Under the pieces are notes generated by a model. That model saw only the letters and a program-made list of their open reading frames with translations. It searched no databases and was not told where the DNA came from. The translations under genes were made by a program, and so were the position numbers. Source: Sphingopyxis sp. Root154 (GTDB lineage: Bacteria; Pseudomonadota; Alphaproteobacteria; Sphingomonadales; Sphingomonadaceae). From it: a stretch of 64,000 nt of DNA. The first letter of the stretch is position 1, and every line of letters starts with the position of its first letter. Location of the stretch: assembly GCF_001427105.1 (NCBI RefSeq), contig NZ_LMGI01000002.1:1530651-1594650 (forward strand), read 5' to 3'. Positions 41,267 to 48,843 of this stretch are shown piece by piece.

Positions 41267-42064
41267 ATGACAGACATGGTTTCGAGCAAGCCGACAAAAT
41301 ATAAAAGCAATCGCATATTGGAGCGCCGCGATCGCATCCTGCGGGTCGCGCGCAAGATGCTGGCCGAATCGGGCGCGGAGGAACTGAGTGTCCGCGAGCT
41401 TTGCAAACGAGCGGGGATTGCGCAAAAGACCCTTTACAATGCTTTTGGCAGCAAGGATCATGTGATCACGCTCGCCGTCCAGCAATATACCTCAAAATTT
41501 ACCTCGTCGGTCGTCTATAAATTCCCTCAGGACACGCTCGATGGGCAAATCGAGCGCCTCATCAAGATTCATTCGCGCAATACGCAATTGCGCGCCTACA
41601 CAACGGCAATCATGTCGGTGTATAATTCGCCGCATTCCGATCGGGAATTGCGCAACACCGTGCGCGAAATGTCGATCCGTTCCTACGGCCCCTTTATTGA
41701 ATTTCTGGCTGCCGAGAAAGCGCTGCGCCCTGGCGTCGAGGTCGATCACATTCTGGCCAGCCTGACCACGTCGACCTATTCAAACCTCACAGACTGGTGC
41801 ATCGGAGATATCGCGGACGACAAGCTCGTGGAGCGAGTCTGCGAAGGATTTCTTATGATCATCTCGTCATCGACCGACGGCGACCCCCAGAAAATGGCGG
41901 TTCGCTGGCTCTCGGACCTGCGCGAGGCCGAACCGAGCTGGCGGATGTTCAGGCGCATGGCGGAAGTCGAACCTGGCGAGTTGCAGGCCGCACTTCGTGA
42001 ATCTCATTCCTCAGACGGGGCTGCCGCACCTGCTACGGACTCTCTGGCGAGCACCGTCGAATGA
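41267..42064 (+). CDS. TetR-family transcriptional regulator
   Basis: A 265-aa regulator with an N-terminal helix-turn-helix (RILRVARKMLAESGAEELSVRELCKRAGIAQ split over residues 27-60, then KTLYNAFGSKDHVI) and an all-helical ligand-binding C-terminus. ATG 41267 follows GGGAGG with good spacing; an in-frame ATG at 41186 lacks this. It is the only regulator in the catabolic region, and a palindrome repeated before several operons lies in its own promoter region. I infer that it represses those operons until a pathway acyl-CoA or substrate binds. Confidence 0.9.
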   Translation: MTDMVSSKPTKYKSNRILERRDRILRVARKMLAESGAEELSVRELCKRAGIAQKTLYNAFGSKDHVITLAVQQYTSKFTSSVVYKFPQDTLDGQIERLIKIHSRNTQLRAYTTAIMSVYNSPHSDRELRNTVREMSIRSYGPFIEFLAAEKALRPGVEVDHILASLTTSTYSNLTDWCIGDIADDKLVERVCEGFLMIISSSTDGDPQKMAVRWLSDLREAEPSWRMFRRMAEVEPGELQAALRESHSSDGAAAPATDSLASTVE

Positions 42065-42138
42065 TGGGCAAGGCCGGCGGGACACACGCATCCGGAACAT
42101 GACGCTCTACCTGCGCAATCATTCAGACCTGCTCGAAT

Positions 42139-42153
42139 TCTATCACGAACTAT
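42139..42153 (+). promoter_or_regulatory. Cluster-wide 15-bp motif before the acyl-CoA ligase
   Basis: TCTATCACGAACTAT matches TATAGCACGCACTAT at 12 of 15 positions. It lies 92 bp upstream of the ligase ATG and after the tetR stop, in the only sizeable gap of this part of the cluster. Confidence 0.5.
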
Positions 42154-42245
42154 AGTATTGAAGTCGCCGTCGCTGTTCCTTATGGAATTTTGCGAGGCGC
42201 GCGAGTCCGAAGCGGCGAGCGCGCGATAAAAGACGGCGAGGATTT

Positions 42246-43790
42246 ATGGCATTAGCGACCCGGGATAAGGCGCGGCTCTTTCCAAATGAAATGGGCCTTG
42301 CGGACGCGCGCGGAGCAATCAGCTGGAGCGCTCTTGACGCGCGGCTCAACCGACTCGCCAACGCGTTGATCGCCTTCGGATTCGGCGCGGAACGCCGCGT
42401 TGCGGTCTTTGCACCCAATGCGGCCGAGCCGGTGCTGGCTTATCTGGGGAGCCTGCACGCCGGCGTCTCGGCGGTTCCGGTCAACTCGAATCTCAAGGCA
42501 GAGGAACTCGCCTATGTCCTCCGCGAGTCCGAAGCCGAAATCCTGTTCGTCGGCCCTGAGACTCTCGCCCTCGGTCAGGCGGTGGCCGCCGAGCTCGGGA
42601 CGGTCGAGGTGATCGCGTGGCGCTGCGCCCGGCAAGAGGGCGTTACCGACTGGGACGCCTGGCTCGACGGCCAATCATCCGAAGCCCCCGACGAACGGCT
42701 TGCACCGCGCCCCTATCTCCAGTTCACTTCGGGCACGACGGGGTTTCCGAAGGCGATCGACGCCGTCGACACCACCTTGCCCCGCGCCAGCGACACGGCC
42801 GAATTCTTCGAACTGCTTTGCCAATGGTCAGCCGATCGGCCGACCGGCGCGCATCTCGTGCTGGGACCGCTCTATTTCAATGCATCCCTGTCGTCGGTGC
42901 GCGCGCTGGCAGCCGGATTTCCCCTCGTCGTCGCCGAGCGGTTCGACCCGGAAGCGGCGCTGGCGCTGATTGAAACATATCGCGTGGTGGGGTCAGTCAT
43001 GGTCCCCACGCATTTCAAGCGCCTTCTCGCTCTACCGGCCGAGGTGCGCGCAAAATATGATGTGAGTTCGATGCAGAGCCTGATTCACACCGGCGCCGCC
43101 TGCCCGCCCGATGTGAAACGCGCGATGATCGACTGGTTCGGCCCGATCCTCACCGAGGCTTATGGCGGGACAGAGAGCGGCACCACCAATGTCATCACCT
43201 CGGCCGAATGGCTCGAACGCCCCGGATCGGTCGGCAAGACGATCGATCCCTTCGAATTGCTGATTTACGCCGACGATGGCGCGTTGGTCGGCCCCAACGA
43301 GGCGGGGCAGATATTCTTCCGTGACAAGAGGGGGCGCGGTATCGTGTACCGCAACGATCCCGAGAAGACGAAAGCCGCCCACCGCGAACCCGGCGTCTTC
43401 ACGCTCGGGGACGTGGGGTATCGGGACGGCGACGGCTATCTCTATATCACCGATCGGGTGACCGATATGATCGTCAGCGGCGGCGTTAACATCTATCCCG
43501 CCGAGATCGAGCACCTGCTCGTCGCCCACCCCGACATCCTCGACGCAGCGGTGATCGGCGTGCCCAATCCCGATCTTGGTGAGGAGGCGAAAGCGCTCGT
43601 CATTCCCGCGGATCCGTCGAATCCGCCGCTCGAGAGCGCGCTTCTCGACCATCTGCGGGCACGGATCTCGACGTACAAGATTCCGCGCTCGGTGGAGATC
43701 GTCGACGACATCGGGCGCAATGCAGCGGGCAAGATCAACAAGCGCGCCTTGCGGGCCCCCTACTGGCCCTCGGATCGGACAATCGGTTGA
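42246..43790 (+). CDS. AMP-forming acyl-CoA ligase
   Basis: A 514-aa adenylate-forming enzyme that joins a carboxylic acid to CoA using ATP. Motifs: P-loop FTSGTTGFPKAI at about residue 160, YGGTESG, the hinge TDRVTDMIVSGGVNIYPAEIE, and the C-terminal catalytic Lys in NAAGKINKRAL. The class includes medium-chain, aromatic and terpenoid acid ligases; substrate is not evident. It heads the plus-strand series ligase-E1 alpha-E1 beta-MaoC-lipoyl protein-kinase-like protein, which ends at the terminator at 48553. It is the likely entry step to CoA-bound degradation. Confidence 0.92.
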   Translation: MALATRDKARLFPNEMGLADARGAISWSALDARLNRLANALIAFGFGAERRVAVFAPNAAEPVLAYLGSLHAGVSAVPVNSNLKAEELAYVLRESEAEILFVGPETLALGQAVAAELGTVEVIAWRCARQEGVTDWDAWLDGQSSEAPDERLAPRPYLQFTSGTTGFPKAIDAVDTTLPRASDTAEFFELLCQWSADRPTGAHLVLGPLYFNASLSSVRALAAGFPLVVAERFDPEAALALIETYRVVGSVMVPTHFKRLLALPAEVRAKYDVSSMQSLIHTGAACPPDVKRAMIDWFGPILTEAYGGTESGTTNVITSAEWLERPGSVGKTIDPFELLIYADDGALVGPNEAGQIFFRDKRGRGIVYRNDPEKTKAAHREPGVFTLGDVGYRDGDGYLYITDRVTDMIVSGGVNIYPAEIEHLLVAHPDILDAAVIGVPNPDLGEEAKALVIPADPSNPPLESALLDHLRARISTYKIPRSVEIVDDIGRNAAGKINKRALRAPYWPSDRTIG

Positions 43791-43903
43791 TCGGAGGCGC
43801 GAGAAGGATGAGCGCTTGCAATTCGCCGGCCACTTTTTACAACGCATAGTAATTTATGAGCGCGCGCCGTACGGTGCGCCACGACGGGATTAGGAGAAGG
43901 CTG

Positions 43904-44887
43904 ATGGCGACCAAAGAAGATCTCGATATCGAGACACTGCTCGAAATCTATCGGCGCTCGATGCGTGTCTACAAGACCGACGAGCGCTTCCGGCAGATGC
44001 TCACGAGCGGAAAATTGCGGCTCGTCTATTATCCGGTGCGCGGGCAGGAAGTGTTGTCGGCAGCGATGATGGCGGCGCTCAATCTCGACGATTATCTTGT
44101 TACAACCTATCGCGGCGTGCACGACCAGGTCGCCAAGGGAATCCCGCTCAGGGATCTCTGGGCCGAGTTCACGGGCAAGGTGACCGGGACCTGCAAGGGC
44201 AAGGGCGGGCCGATGCACATCACCGATCCTGCGACGGGCGTCATGGTAACGACCGGCATCGTCGGCGCAGGCCTGCCGATCGCCAACGGCCTGGCGCTGG
44301 CCTCGCAGCAGTCCGGCGATGGGCGGGTCACGGTCGTCTGTTTCGGCGACGGCGCGAGCAATATTGGAGCCTTTCACGAGGCGCTCAATCTCGCATCTCT
44401 CTGGAAGCTGCCCGTCATCTTCCTCTGCCAGAACAACCGTTACGCCGAACATACTGCCTATAGCGCGGGAACCGCCGCGAAGCAGATCATCGATCGCGCG
44501 CCCGGCTATGCGATGGAAGCCGTTCGCGTTGATGGCAATGATCCGATCGCAATGCACCTGGTCGCCTGCGAGGCGGTAGCGCGTGCCCGCGCCGGCGAGG
44601 GACCAACGCTGATCGAGGCGATGACCTATCGCATGCTTGGCCACACGTTTGGCGCCGATTTCTCGTACGTCCCTGCGGAAATGCAGGAGGAGGCCAAACA
44701 GGCTGACCCCATTCCGCTATTCCGCGCGCTTCTCGCGGAACGCGGAATCGACGCCGCGACGCTCGAGGCGATCGAGAACGCGATCGGGGCCGAACTCGAC
44801 GAGGCCGTCGAGCACGCACTTTCAAGTCCCTATCCCGACGTCGACGAATTGCGCATCGATGTTCTGAAAGAGGAAATTGCAGCATGA
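43904..44887 (+). CDS. Thiamine-diphosphate dehydrogenase E1 component, alpha subunit (second copy)
   Basis: A 327-aa E1 alpha subunit. The cofactor motif starts GDGASNIGAFHEA and ends QNN, and the GKGGPMH loop is kept. It matches the alpha subunit at 671-1651 along its length, including the C-terminal EEIAA. ATG 43904 has AGGAGAAGG before it; a GTG/ATG start farther upstream at 43856 is less likely. It overlaps the beta gene by 4 bp. With the E2 core at 40306 and the lipoyl protein at 46858 it could form a complete oxidative decarboxylation complex, the E3 coming from elsewhere. Confidence 0.93.
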   Translation: MATKEDLDIETLLEIYRRSMRVYKTDERFRQMLTSGKLRLVYYPVRGQEVLSAAMMAALNLDDYLVTTYRGVHDQVAKGIPLRDLWAEFTGKVTGTCKGKGGPMHITDPATGVMVTTGIVGAGLPIANGLALASQQSGDGRVTVVCFGDGASNIGAFHEALNLASLWKLPVIFLCQNNRYAEHTAYSAGTAAKQIIDRAPGYAMEAVRVDGNDPIAMHLVACEAVARARAGEGPTLIEAMTYRMLGHTFGADFSYVPAEMQEEAKQADPIPLFRALLAERGIDAATLEAIENAIGAELDEAVEHALSSPYPDVDELRIDVLKEEIAA

Positions 44888-45873
44888 GCAAGGATGGCGC
44901 GATCAGTTTCGCACAGTCGATCAACCAGGCGCTCGACGAGGCCATGGCAGCGAGCGACAAGGTCATGATTTTCGGCGAGGATATCGCGGACGCCCAGGGC
45001 GGCGGCGTGTTCAAGGCGACGTCGGGCCTGTCGACAAAATATGGGACAGGGCGGGTGCGCACGACACCCATCGCCGAGCAGGCGATCATGGGTGCCGCGA
45101 TCGGCGCGGCGATTGCGGGCTACCGCCCGGTCGCCGAAATCATGTTCATGAACTTCCTCACCGTGTGCATGGATCAGCTGGTCAATCACGCCGCGAAGCT
45201 GCGTTTCATGTCTGGCGGAAAGACTTTCGTGCCGATCACGGTGCGCTGCACGACCGGTGCGGGCGTCGGCTTCGGCGGTCAACATTCGGACATGCTGGAG
45301 GCCTGGTTCGCCCATGTACCCGGCATGAAAGTCGTGACGGCGTCGAACCCCGCCGAGGCCAAGGGCCTTCTTTTGTCTGCGATCGAGGACGATGACCCGA
45401 CACTCTTTATCGAAGATATCATGATGTATGCGCAGAAGGGCGAGCCCCTCGCGGCCGGCGAGAAGATTCCGCTAGGCAAGGCACGCGTGCGCCGCGAGGG
45501 GAGCGACGTCACGGTCATCACCTACGGCCGGCCAGTGGCGCAGATGGACAAGTTGGCCGAAGAGCTCGCTGGTGAGGGGATCAGCGCCGAGGTGATCGAC
45601 CTACGGACGATCGCGCCGTTCGACGAAGATACGGTTCTCAATTCGGTCGCCAAGACCGGACGGGCCGTCATTGTTCATGAGGCGATCAAGTCGTTCGGCG
45701 TCGGCGCCGAGATCTCGTCGCGCATTCATGAAGAATTGTTCGCCGACCTCAAGGCGCCGGTGAAACGTGTGGGCTCGAAATATTGCCCCGTCCCGTTCAG
45801 CCCGCCGCTCGAGCAGGCCTTCCTCTACAGCCAGGACGAGGTCTACGCCTCCATCCGCCGCATGATGGGCTGA
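44884..45873 (+). CDS. Thiamine-diphosphate dehydrogenase E1 component, beta subunit (second copy)
   Basis: A complete 329-aa E1 beta subunit with GEDIADAQGGGVFK, PIAEQAIMGAAIGAA, GVGFGGQHSDMLEAW and a C-terminal transketolase domain (DLRTIAPFDEDTV, VHEAIKSFGVGAEI). It starts within the alpha stop (ATGA). It gives the full-length picture of the truncated beta subunit at the left window edge. The two subunits form the alpha2-beta2 E1 that decarboxylates a 2-oxoacid. Substrate specificity is not visible. Confidence 0.94.
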   Translation: MSKDGAISFAQSINQALDEAMAASDKVMIFGEDIADAQGGGVFKATSGLSTKYGTGRVRTTPIAEQAIMGAAIGAAIAGYRPVAEIMFMNFLTVCMDQLVNHAAKLRFMSGGKTFVPITVRCTTGAGVGFGGQHSDMLEAWFAHVPGMKVVTASNPAEAKGLLLSAIEDDDPTLFIEDIMMYAQKGEPLAAGEKIPLGKARVRREGSDVTVITYGRPVAQMDKLAEELAGEGISAEVIDLRTIAPFDEDTVLNSVAKTGRAVIVHEAIKSFGVGAEISSRIHEELFADLKAPVKRVGSKYCPVPFSPPLEQAFLYSQDEVYASIRRMMG

Positions 45874-45951
45874 ACAGCTGCACGTTGTCGCGCCCGCGCG
45901 GCGCGCCGACGCGCGCTAGGTTCGACCTTTCCGATCACACACAGGTGGCTG

Positions 45952-46836
45952 GTGACGATCTATTATCCTGACATTCTCGAAGAAGCGACCGAGTGGCGGC
46001 CCTTCGGCTATGAGCCTCGCGACGCGATCCTCTATGCGCTCGCGATCGGCATGGCCGACGAGGCCGACGGGCTGAACTATGTGTATGAGCGCGACCTCAA
46101 GGTGCTGCCGACGGCGGCAACCGTGCTGGGTGGCGTAATCATGCCGCGGATGAACGCGCCCACAGGTCTTCGCCCAAGCCGGCTCGACATGTCGCGCGTT
46201 GTCCACGGCGAGCAATGCGTCACGCTCCATCGTCCGCTGCGTGCCAGCGAAGCGTTGCGGACGCGGACGCGGACCATCGGCGCCTATGACAAGGGCGCCG
46301 GCCGCGGAGCCCTCCTGATCACTGAAACCGATTGGCAGGATGATAAGGGCGCGCCTGTCGCCACGCTCACCAACAGCTTCTTCGCCCGCGGCGATGGCGG
46401 ATTCGGGGGGGCGGCAAGCGCGCCGCGCGAGGAAGATAATTTCCCTTCGCGCCGCGCCGATCTAGAAATCGTGATTCCCACACGCCCCGATCAGGCGCTG
46501 CTCTATCGCCTTAACGGCGACATGAACCCGCTGCATGCCGATCCGGCGGCAGCGCGCAAGGTCGGTTTTGACGCACCGATTCTGCACGGCCTCTGCACCT
46601 TTGGAATCACGTGCCGAGCCGTGCTGGCTGCGGTGCCCGATGCCGATCCCGACGCAATCCGCTCGCATGGCGCGCGCTTCTCTGCGCCGGTCTATCCGGG
46701 AGAGACGCTCGTGGTGAGTCTCTGGCACGAGACGAAAGAGCTGCGTTTCACCGCGCGCGCCGCGGACCGCGATATCGAAGTCATCAGCAAGGGCCGCACG
46801 ACTTTTCGCACGGCTTCCATCCCGAAATTCAATTGA
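45952..46836 (+). CDS. MaoC-family enoyl-CoA hydratase with FAS1-like N-terminal half (second copy)
   Basis: A 294-aa double-hotdog protein clearly related to that at 28596-29432, sharing RDAILYALAIG, FFARGDGGFGG and the hydratase motif YRLNGDMNPLHADP followed by FDAPILHG. It should hydrate 2-enoyl-CoA intermediates. It starts with GTG at 45952, 78 bp after E1 beta, and is followed 21 bp later by the lipoyl domain gene. Having one copy in each major operon suggests two hydration steps or two CoA substrates in the pathway. Confidence 0.92.
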   Translation: MTIYYPDILEEATEWRPFGYEPRDAILYALAIGMADEADGLNYVYERDLKVLPTAATVLGGVIMPRMNAPTGLRPSRLDMSRVVHGEQCVTLHRPLRASEALRTRTRTIGAYDKGAGRGALLITETDWQDDKGAPVATLTNSFFARGDGGFGGAASAPREEDNFPSRRADLEIVIPTRPDQALLYRLNGDMNPLHADPAAARKVGFDAPILHGLCTFGITCRAVLAAVPDADPDAIRSHGARFSAPVYPGETLVVSLWHETKELRFTARAADRDIEVISKGRTTFRTASIPKFN

Positions 46837-46857
46837 ATCAAACCGCCGGAGACACTC

Positions 46858-47091
46858 ATGAAAACTGAAATCTGCATTCCCGGCCTTGGCGCCGGCATGG
46901 CCGAGGGAACCATCACCGAATGGCATATCGCCGACGGCGGCGAGGTGAAGGAGGGCGACATCCTTTATACACTCGAAAGCGAAAAGACCGCGCTCGACGT
47001 CGAAGCTCCCGTTGCCGGCGTCCTGCGTCAGGTTGGCAAGGCCGGCGAGGTCTATGAAGTCGGAGCAGTCGTGGCCTTCGTCGAGAGCTGA
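46858..47091 (+). CDS. Free-standing lipoyl-domain protein
   Basis: A 77-aa protein that is a single biotinyl/lipoyl carrier domain. It begins TEICIPGLGAGMAEGTITEW and has the modified-Lys hairpin LESEKTALDVEAP with Lys44 as the likely lipoylation site. It has no linker or catalytic domain. I propose it is the missing mobile lipoyl domain of the E2 core encoded at 40306, acting between E1 (43904-45873) and E2. A biotin role is less likely because the tetrapeptide is not the MKM of biotin carriers. The ATG has a CGGAG site 8 bp upstream. Confidence 0.92.
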   Translation: MKTEICIPGLGAGMAEGTITEWHIADGGEVKEGDILYTLESEKTALDVEAPVAGVLRQVGKAGEVYEVGAVVAFVES

Positions 47092-47137
47092 AGCCGGGCG
47101 ACGTAGCGAAATCATAGCCAAGCAGGAGCAGGACGCA

Positions 47138-48427
47138 GTGTTAGCCGAATTTGTCCGCGGAGAAGAGACGGGGACAGAGTTCCCGACCACGATCGAGGCT
47201 TTTCGCAAGACGGGCACGGCCTTTCTGACGCAGGCCTTCCGCGCGGTCGGAGCGATCCCGGCTGACGACGAAATCGTGGCGATCACCCGCGCCGACGAGT
47301 TCGTTGGCGGCGGGATGGGACGAAAGCTTCTCCTCGATGTCGAATATGCGCGGGGAGAGGGACTGGGCGAGCAGCTGTTCGTCAAATTCCCGCTCGACGA
47401 GGGCCACCCACAGCGCGAGCTGTTCACTTGGCCGATGCGGGCGGAAGTGCGCTTTTACCTAATGTCGATGGAAACCGAACTGCCGGTCGCCATTCCGCGC
47501 GCTTACTTCGCGGATTTCAACAGCGATGCGCCCAGCGGAATCCTCATCACCGAGCGGATTGCCTATGGCAGCGGAACGGTGGAGGATCCACTGGAGAAGT
47601 GCCAGGATTTCAAACTTGGCGATCAGTTCGAGCGCTACCGGATCGTGACCGAAGCCAATGCCGCACTGGCTGGCACTCACAAGGCCGGAGGCCTCGGCCC
47701 GACAGTCAATGCGAAATTCCCCTTCCCGGGCCCCCGCCAGGCGGGCGGCGAACGCTTTCCCTACAGCCAGGACGAAGTCAACGCGCGCGTCGACAAGCTG
47801 CGAAGCTATGCCGCTCGCGCGCCGCATCTGCTGCCGAAAGATTTCTCGACGCCGGCATTTCTCGACCGTTTCGAGCGCGAGACCCGGCTGGTCATCGAGA
47901 ACCAGGCACTCATTTATGATTTTCTGAATTCGGCGCACGACTTCATCGCGCTCGCCCACTGGAACATCAATATCGATAACGCCTGGTTCTGGCGCGACGC
48001 GGGCGCACTCCACGTTGGTTTCCTGGACTGGGGTAGCGTCGCGCAAATGAACATCGCGCGCGCTTTCTGGGGCATGGTCTGCGCGGCCGAGCTCGACTTG
48101 CTCGACCGGCACCGGACCGACCTCATGCGCATATTCGTCGCACAATATCGCGCGGCCGGCGGTCCCGACGTGAGCGTCGAAGAGTTCGACTTCATGTACC
48201 GCCTCACCGCATGCGTCGACGCCTTCCACTGGATGATCGACGCGCCGACCATCGTCGAGACGCATCTACCGACATTTGCCGAAGTCGACGACCGTAAAGA
48301 TCCACGCCTTCAGGAGGTCTTCCTCGCCCGCGCGCAACAGCATATCCTCACCGTGATGCTCAACGAGTTTTCCTATGCTCGCGCGACCGACGCGATCGCC
48401 GAACTGAAGAAGCGGTCGCACCGATAG
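47138..48427 (+). CDS. Phosphotransferase-family (aminoglycoside-kinase-like) protein with altered catalytic loop
   Basis: About 429 aa with the fold of aminoglycoside/choline-kinase-like phosphotransferases: an N-terminal lobe with GRKLLLDVEY and LFVKFPLDE, then a catalytic loop HWNINIDN at about residue 280 and a FLDWGS metal site. The usual HxDxxxxN loop has Asn where the catalytic Asp is expected. Related proteins in sphingomonads and mycobacteria seem to share this HWN form, so it may be a subfamily trait. GTG 47138 with AGGAG before it is the preferred start; a longer frame overlaps the lipoyl gene. The substrate is unknown. Confidence 0.82.
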   Translation: MLAEFVRGEETGTEFPTTIEAFRKTGTAFLTQAFRAVGAIPADDEIVAITRADEFVGGGMGRKLLLDVEYARGEGLGEQLFVKFPLDEGHPQRELFTWPMRAEVRFYLMSMETELPVAIPRAYFADFNSDAPSGILITERIAYGSGTVEDPLEKCQDFKLGDQFERYRIVTEANAALAGTHKAGGLGPTVNAKFPFPGPRQAGGERFPYSQDEVNARVDKLRSYAARAPHLLPKDFSTPAFLDRFERETRLVIENQALIYDFLNSAHDFIALAHWNINIDNAWFWRDAGALHVGFLDWGSVAQMNIARAFWGMVCAAELDLLDRHRTDLMRIFVAQYRAAGGPDVSVEEFDFMYRLTACVDAFHWMIDAPTIVETHLPTFAEVDDRKDPRLQEVFLARAQQHILTVMLNEFSYARATDAIAELKKRSHR

Positions 48428-48552
48428 CCTGCGACTGACACAACAGATGACCGCGCAGCGCCAGAGGCTCGCGCCCCTGGCGCAATGGTGGAAGGGCTCA
48501 AGGACAAGGATTGCGGCCGGCTGACGAGGGGCTCGGTTCAGCGGCCGCTACT

Positions 48553-48589
48553 GGGCTGCCGGGTGCATCTCCCGGCGGCCCATTTTTTT
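48553..48589 (+). terminator. Rho-independent terminator of the ligase/E1 operon
   Basis: GGGCTGCCGGG (48553-48563), a 7-base loop and CCCGGCGGCCC (48571-48581), followed by seven T (48583-48589). A second hairpin without a T-run lies at 48458-48483. The gap 48428-48843 contains these elements and no gene I can support. Confidence 0.85.
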
Positions 48590-48793
48590 AGGGGCGAAGG
48601 GATAGCTTCTTCTCGTGCGTCGCCGCGGACATCGCGCACGCCGCCGCGCGAGGATGTGCGGATTCGTAGATTCTACCGAAGAGCTGTGCGGCTAATACTT
48701 AAAGGTCGGCCGCGGTTCAGAACAGAGGACAGGCCTTCACTGGGCTGCGGCGGGCGCGCAGGATTCTGGCATCGATGCTCGCCTGTCATGCAT

Positions 48794-48831
48794 AAAAAAG
48801 GCGGGAGGTCCGCAAGAGGCGCGGACCTCCC
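48794..48831 (-). terminator. Rho-independent terminator of the receptor at 48844
   Basis: A perfect 11-bp stem, GGGAGGTCCGC (48803-48813) and GCGGACCTCCC (48821-48831), followed on the minus strand by six T (48799-48794). It lies 13 bp after the receptor stop. Confidence 0.85.
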
Positions 48832-48843
48832 AGAGGGGAGAGA

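Noticed and set aside
43837..43855. Possible further copy of the cluster motif before the second E1 alpha gene
   Set aside because: TTTACAACGCATAGT matches only about 9 of 15 positions, so it cannot be separated from chance.
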